Assembly: GCF_030409555.1 (NCBI RefSeq)
Contig: NZ_JAUFPU010000023.1
Location: 27,708-91,707, forward strand
DNA length: 64,000 nt
Reading direction: 5' to 3'
Origin: Chitinimonas viridis
GTDB taxonomy: Bacteria; Pseudomonadota; Gammaproteobacteria; Burkholderiales; Chitinimonadaceae
Below, in pieces: positions 60,738 to 64,000 of this stretch (its first letter is position 1; every line of letters starts with the position of its first letter). A model generated the notes under the pieces. It searched no databases, was not told the DNA's origin, and was given only the letters and a program-made list of their open reading frames with translations. A program made the translations under genes and the position numbers.

Positions 60738-61544
60738 ATGAGTTTATCGAGCAATGCCGAAACCCTGATCCGGGAGAATCGCCCGTCAGAAGCACTGGAA
60801 GCCCTGCAGGCAGAGGTACGCACCTCTCCGGCCAAACCGGAGCCACGCGTTTTCCTGTTTCAGTTGCTGGCCGTGCTGGGAGACTGGACCCGGGCGCAGA
60901 CGCAACTCGATACCCTGGCCAAGCTCTATGATGACTACGCCACCTTCGCCCAGCTGTATCGGCAGGTGCTGATTGCCGAGCGCAACCGTGCCGATGTCTT
61001 CGCTGGCAAGGCCACCCCCATCGTCATCGGCGAACCCGCCCCCTGGCTGGCGCAACTGATCGAAGCCCAGCAGCGCGATGCCGCCGCCCAGCACGCCGCC
61101 GCCGCCATACTGCGCCAGCAAGCCCTGGCCGATGCGCCGACCTGTGCAGGCCAGATCAACGAACAACCCTTCAGCTGGCTGGCCGATGCCGACAGCCGCC
61201 TGGGCCCGGTGCTGGAAGCCCATGTCAACGGCCAGTACCGCTGGATACCCTTCGACAAACTGAACAGCATCACCGTGCAAGCACCAGAATCGCTCGTCGA
61301 CCTGGTGTGGGTAAAGGCCGAACTGGAACTGGCAGGCGGCCAGCAGACGCCAGCGCTGATACCCGTGCGCTACCCCGGCACCCCCGCCATGGGCGGCGCG
61401 CTGGCCATGTCGCGCGCCACCCAATGGCTGCAGCCGCACACCGATACCTGGGTGGGCCTGGGTCAGCGCGAGTTCAGCTGCGACACCGCCGAATTCGCCC
61501 TGCTCGACGTGCGGCAAATCCGTTTCGACCCGGTGGCAGAATAG
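60738..61544 (+). CDS. tagJ: T6SS accessory protein TagJ (ImpE)
   Basis: The ATG at 60738 gives 268 residues; 60726 is an alternative and neither has a strong ribosome binding site. The ImpE/TagJ family is recognised by the N-terminal TPR-like helices (NAETLIRENRPSEALEALQAEVRTSPAKPEPRVFLFQLLAVLGDW). The C-domain has FSWLADADSRLGPVLEAHVNGQYRWIPFDKLNSI and ELELAGGQQTPALIPVRYPGTPAM. TagJ binds the N-terminal helix of TssB and may modulate sheath recycling by ClpV, as in Pseudomonas H1-T6SS. It follows hcp by 158 bp with hairpins between. The candidate effector gene starts 2 bp after its stop. Confidence 0.92.
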   Translation: MSLSSNAETLIRENRPSEALEALQAEVRTSPAKPEPRVFLFQLLAVLGDWTRAQTQLDTLAKLYDDYATFAQLYRQVLIAERNRADVFAGKATPIVIGEPAPWLAQLIEAQQRDAAAQHAAAAILRQQALADAPTCAGQINEQPFSWLADADSRLGPVLEAHVNGQYRWIPFDKLNSITVQAPESLVDLVWVKAELELAGGQQTPALIPVRYPGTPAMGGALAMSRATQWLQPHTDTWVGLGQREFSCDTAEFALLDVRQIRFDPVAE

Positions 61545-61546
61545 CC

Positions 61547-62209
61547 ATGGCCGGCCAGCGCACACCCGGCCCCCAGGGTACCAGCAGCAGCATGGTGCCC
61601 CTGGAGCGGGGTATCGCCCAACGCATCCAGCCCGCCATGGCTGGCGCGCTCGGCGTTCGCGCAGGTTCGCAGGGCAATGTGCAACTGGCCTGGGCCTCGC
61701 AAAAGGGTTTCTATGTCCACCAGCGGGTCACCTTTCTGGTCATAGGCCGACACCTGCCGCAGGACGAACGCGCCATACTGGCCCATGCCCATGTCGCCGC
61801 CGATGCCAAGGTGTACCAGGGGCTGGATTCCACCCACAGGCATGCCATGCGGCGCCCCCGGCAAACCACCGATGAAGCCCAGGCCGAAGCCAATCGCTTT
61901 GTGCGGGCGCAATACCAGCGGGCCTGGAATGCCCCCGATCGCAAGACCGCCTTGTTCGAGTTCGGCCTGGCCCTGCATACCATCCAGGACTCTACCTCGC
62001 CCTCGCATAGCGGCTTTCAGCTCTGGACCGGCGAAGAGACTTTTGGCGAAGAAGTCGGCCACGTCCACAAGGAAATGATCAACCCAGGCGACGACAGCCA
62101 GCTCTACCTTGCCACCAAGACCGCCTGGGAGTGGTTTGTCGCCAAGCGCCTGCCAGCTGGCAATCTCTTCATCTTTGGCTGCGATGGCTGCAGCACCGGC
62201 TTGGGCTAG
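61547..62209 (+). CDS. Candidate T6SS effector with HxxxD...SPxH metal-hydrolase-like motif
   Basis: The 220-residue frame begins ATG 61547, two nt after the tagJ stop. No export signal is present, as expected for a T6SS cargo. A conserved-looking cluster LALHTIQDSTSPSHSGFQLW holds His144, Asp148 and His154; upstream lie HAHVAADAKVY and STHRHAM, downstream GHVHKE (His172, His174, Glu176). HxxxD with further His and Glu recalls zinc-dependent phospholipase C/P1-nuclease folds, and similar HxxQDxxSPxH segments occur at the C-termini of Rhs toxins in my memory. Function is inferred. Two envelope proteins overlap or abut it downstream, and vgrG follows. Confidence 0.6.
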   Translation: MAGQRTPGPQGTSSSMVPLERGIAQRIQPAMAGALGVRAGSQGNVQLAWASQKGFYVHQRVTFLVIGRHLPQDERAILAHAHVAADAKVYQGLDSTHRHAMRRPRQTTDEAQAEANRFVRAQYQRAWNAPDRKTALFEFGLALHTIQDSTSPSHSGFQLWTGEETFGEEVGHVHKEMINPGDDSQLYLATKTAWEWFVAKRLPAGNLFIFGCDGCSTGLG

Positions 62210-62211
62210 CC

Positions 62212-62544
62212 ATGGCGCCACACGCCCTCCCCCGCCTGTACCCACCAGCCTGGCTGGCGGCGGCACTGCTGTGTGCCCCGGCCATGGCCAGCGGCAACAT
62301 CAACGTCATGTTCTGGCTGGCCGGCGCCGTACTCACCCTGCTGCTGAGCATAGGCGTGCTGCTCTTCACCCTAAAACGCCATCGCCTGGTTTTCCTGACG
62401 CTGCATGTGCTGCTGCTCATGCTCATCTGGTACCTGGCCATGGGCGCACGCGGCGCCTCGCACGACCTGATAGGCGGGCTGCTCACCGTCGCACCGCTGG
62501 CACTGTGTGGCGCCTGGCTGGGCTTACAGAGGGCAAGCCGATGA
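62212..62544 (+). CDS. Small polytopic membrane protein, candidate immunity protein
   Basis: From ATG 62212, two nt after the candidate effector stop, the protein has 110 residues and about four hydrophobic segments: WLAAALLCAPAMASG, NVMFWLAGAVLTLLLSIGVLLF, LVFLTLHVLLLMLIWYL and IGGLLTVAPLALCGAWLGL. An inner-membrane location fits an immunity protein against a toxin that acts at the membrane or in the periplasm. No family is recognised. Its last codon overlaps the next gene start by 4 nt (ATGA), a sign of translational coupling. Confidence 0.6.
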   Translation: MAPHALPRLYPPAWLAAALLCAPAMASGNINVMFWLAGAVLTLLLSIGVLLFTLKRHRLVFLTLHVLLLMLIWYLAMGARGASHDLIGGLLTVAPLALCGAWLGLQRASR

Positions 62545-63233
62545 GCCGCCCTTTGCCCTTGCCATCCCTACCCATGCTCGCCCTGCTGTGGCTCGCCCTG
62601 ATCGCGCTGCCAAGCCAGGCCGACGAGGGCCGGCTGTTTGAGGACTACGACAGTTTCTACAGCCAGTTTCACACCCAGCCACCACCGCTGACCTTGCTGG
62701 GCCCGCTATCGCCCCCCAACGGCAAGCACGCGGTCTGGACGCGAGATACCCCGCTGGGCAAACTGGCCATAGGCAGCAAGGGCCAGTACCTGTTGAACCG
62801 GCACGCACTGGCCATCAGCCGGCTCAGCGTAGGCGGCCCCCAGGCCGACCTGAGCAAGCTCGATCTTGCCACGGCCGATGTCTACCAACTGGGCGCGCAG
62901 CATATCTGCGTCGAGAGTGCCACCAGCCTTCTGGGCGCTTCCGGCAGCTTGCAGCGCTGGCGCTACATAGTCGTGCTGGACGACATGGGGCGCGACAGCT
63001 TCGCCGTGTTCTCGCTGTTCGGCTCCTGCCATGCCATCAGCGATCTCGACGGCGATGGCAAGCTGGACCTCATCGTAGTCAGCGCCGACGGCGACTACTT
63101 CCAGGCCCAGGCCAAGGCCCGCCACGGTGGGCAGTTGCGCACCCTGGCACTGGCCGCTTGGCAATTGATACCAGAAGCACCCGACAACCCGTATGTCTTC
63201 CGGGCCAGTCCGCTGACAGACCCGTTTAATTAA
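62541..63233 (+). CDS. Exported protein with Ca-binding-like DxDGDGxxD loop, candidate immunity or accessory protein
   Basis: The ATG at 62541 overlaps the preceding stop, giving 230 residues with a signal peptide (PMLALLWLALIALPSQA). In the mature part FEDYDSFYSQFHTQPPP, a central beta-rich domain and SDLDGDGKLDLIVVSADGDYFQ are seen; the latter is an EF-hand-like or FG-GAP-like Asp loop. Two cysteines are available for disulfides (HICVES, GSCHAIS). I do not recognise the family. Being secreted and coupled to a candidate effector and membrane protein just before vgrG, it may neutralise the effector in the periplasm, or help to load it. Confidence 0.6.
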   Translation: MSRPLPLPSLPMLALLWLALIALPSQADEGRLFEDYDSFYSQFHTQPPPLTLLGPLSPPNGKHAVWTRDTPLGKLAIGSKGQYLLNRHALAISRLSVGGPQADLSKLDLATADVYQLGAQHICVESATSLLGASGSLQRWRYIVVLDDMGRDSFAVFSLFGSCHAISDLDGDGKLDLIVVSADGDYFQAQAKARHGGQLRTLALAAWQLIPEAPDNPYVFRASPLTDPFN

Positions 63234-63313
63234 GCACACCGTTAAAACCGATAACCCCATACGTGCCGCCAGCAACACTAGGCCCACAGCATGAATACCC
63301 AGGGATAGTCCGC

Positions 63314-64000
63314 ATGTTCGATCATCGCAATGTCCGCCTCACCACCCCGCTCGGCCCCGAAGCCCTCATCTTCCGCCGCCTGGACGGCCACGAAGCGCTC
63401 GGACAGATCGGCCAGTACAGCCTCACCGCGCTCTCCAAACGCCCCGACCTCCCCCTGGACAAACTCGTCGGACAGCCACTCACCATCAGCTCCGACCTCA
63501 TGCTGATGGCCACACGCCATCTCAACCTCTACGTCTGCGAGATGTCACTCAAGGGCAAGGAAGGCGACTACTACGTCTACGAAGCCATCCTCCGTCCCTG
63601 GCTCTGGTTCCTCACCCGTACCGCCGACAGCCGCATCTTCCAGGAACAGAACACCCCCGACATCATCAAGGCCATCTTCGCCGACCACCCCCTGGCCAAG
63701 TTCGAGTTCCGCCTTACCCAATCCTATGTCCCCCGCGAATACTGCGTGCAGTACCGTGAGTCGGACTACAACTATGTCGCCCGCCTGTGCGAACAGGAAG
63801 GCATCTACTTCTGGTTCGAGCACAAGGACGGCCTGCACACCCTGATCCTGGCCGACGCCCTCTCCGCCCATGCCCCCGCTCCCGGCTATGCCCACATCCC
63901 CTTTGAACAGGGTGGTGGTGATGGCGGCATGACCTCGGACCGCGAACACCTCGAACACTGGAACTACACCAAGTCCGTCCAGCCGGTGGACTATGTCCTC
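63314..64000 (+). CDS. vgrG: T6SS spike protein VgrG (TssI), N-terminal part only
   Basis: The frame opens at ATG 63314 and runs off the right edge (229 codons seen). The N-terminal gp27-like domain is clear: LTTPLGPEALIFRRLDGHEALGQIGQYSLTALSK, GQPLTISSDLM, NLYVCEMSLKGKEGDYYVYEAILRPWLWFLTRTADSRIFQEQ, and VQYRESDYNYVARLCEQEGIYFWFEHKDGLHTLILAD. VgrG trimers cap the Hcp tube, often with effector domains or adaptors attached. The gp5-like and C-terminal parts, and any PAAR, are beyond the window. It follows the putative effector module by 80 bp. Confidence 0.96.
   Translation, partial: MFDHRNVRLTTPLGPEALIFRRLDGHEALGQIGQYSLTALSKRPDLPLDKLVGQPLTISSDLMLMATRHLNLYVCEMSLKGKEGDYYVYEAILRPWLWFLTRTADSRIFQEQNTPDIIKAIFADHPLAKFEFRLTQSYVPREYCVQYRESDYNYVARLCEQEGIYFWFEHKDGLHTLILADALSAHAPAPGYAHIPFEQGGGDGGMTSDREHLEHWNYTKSVQPVDYVL

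Overview
The window is 64 kb of GC-rich (roughly 60-65% by eye) bacterial chromosome. Gene content and sequence character (rpsT next to murJ, YgfZ, type IB GTP cyclohydrolase FolE2, NhaR-like LysR regulator, DctP/DctQ/DctM TRAP transporter, an H1-like type VI secretion locus) suggest a Gram-negative betaproteobacterium. I cannot name the genus from the sequence alone. No insertion sequences, phage genes or CRISPR arrays were seen.

Positions 1-39,060 look like ordinary chromosome with short transcription units. They hold the end of a regulator, rpsT and murJ (divergent), a GNAT acetyltransferase, a small secreted protein, a class I aminotransferase, a three-gene TRAP transporter, an M13 metallopeptidase, a tRNA-Asn, an AsmA-like protein, ygfZ, folE2, a flavodoxin/GIY-YIG pair, the NAD(P)HX repair enzyme, an S41 protease, a periplasmic cyclophilin, a DUF945 protein, a beta-alanine degradation pair (omega-aminotransferase plus methylmalonate-semialdehyde dehydrogenase) with a divergent MocR regulator, three orphan periplasmic binding proteins, a FIST/histidine kinase operon, a second identical tRNA-Asn in inverted orientation, an NhaR-like regulator, htpX, terC and a YgjP-like metallopeptidase. 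Several intrinsic terminators and three good sigma70-type promoters can be read directly.

Positions 39,264-64,000 are a near-complete type VI secretion system (T6SS). Minus strand, from 55,140 downward: tssJ, tssK, a Rap1a/Tai-like protein, tssL (with a peptidoglycan-binding OmpA domain), tssM, tagF, tssE, tssF, tssG; then an FHA protein on the plus strand and clpV on the minus strand. Plus strand, from 55,462 upward: tssA, tssB, tssC, an immunity/effector pair that I recognise as Tai1/Tae1 (Tsi1/Tse1 of Pseudomonas aeruginosa), hcp, tagJ, a candidate effector module of three genes, and vgrG, which runs off the window. FHA, TagF and TagJ together resemble the H1-T6SS set, but no PpkA kinase or PppA phosphatase gene is visible here.

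The most interesting material is in the secretion locus: an amidase effector and its inhibitor built into the structural operon between sheath and tube genes; an uncharacterised HxxxD/SPxH-motif protein followed by two tightly coupled envelope proteins just upstream of vgrG (candidate zinc-hydrolase toxin plus two immunity proteins); a Rap1a/Tai-fold candidate embedded between tssK and tssL; and an FHA protein whose disordered tail carries a DPFDFGD motif repeated every 40 residues.
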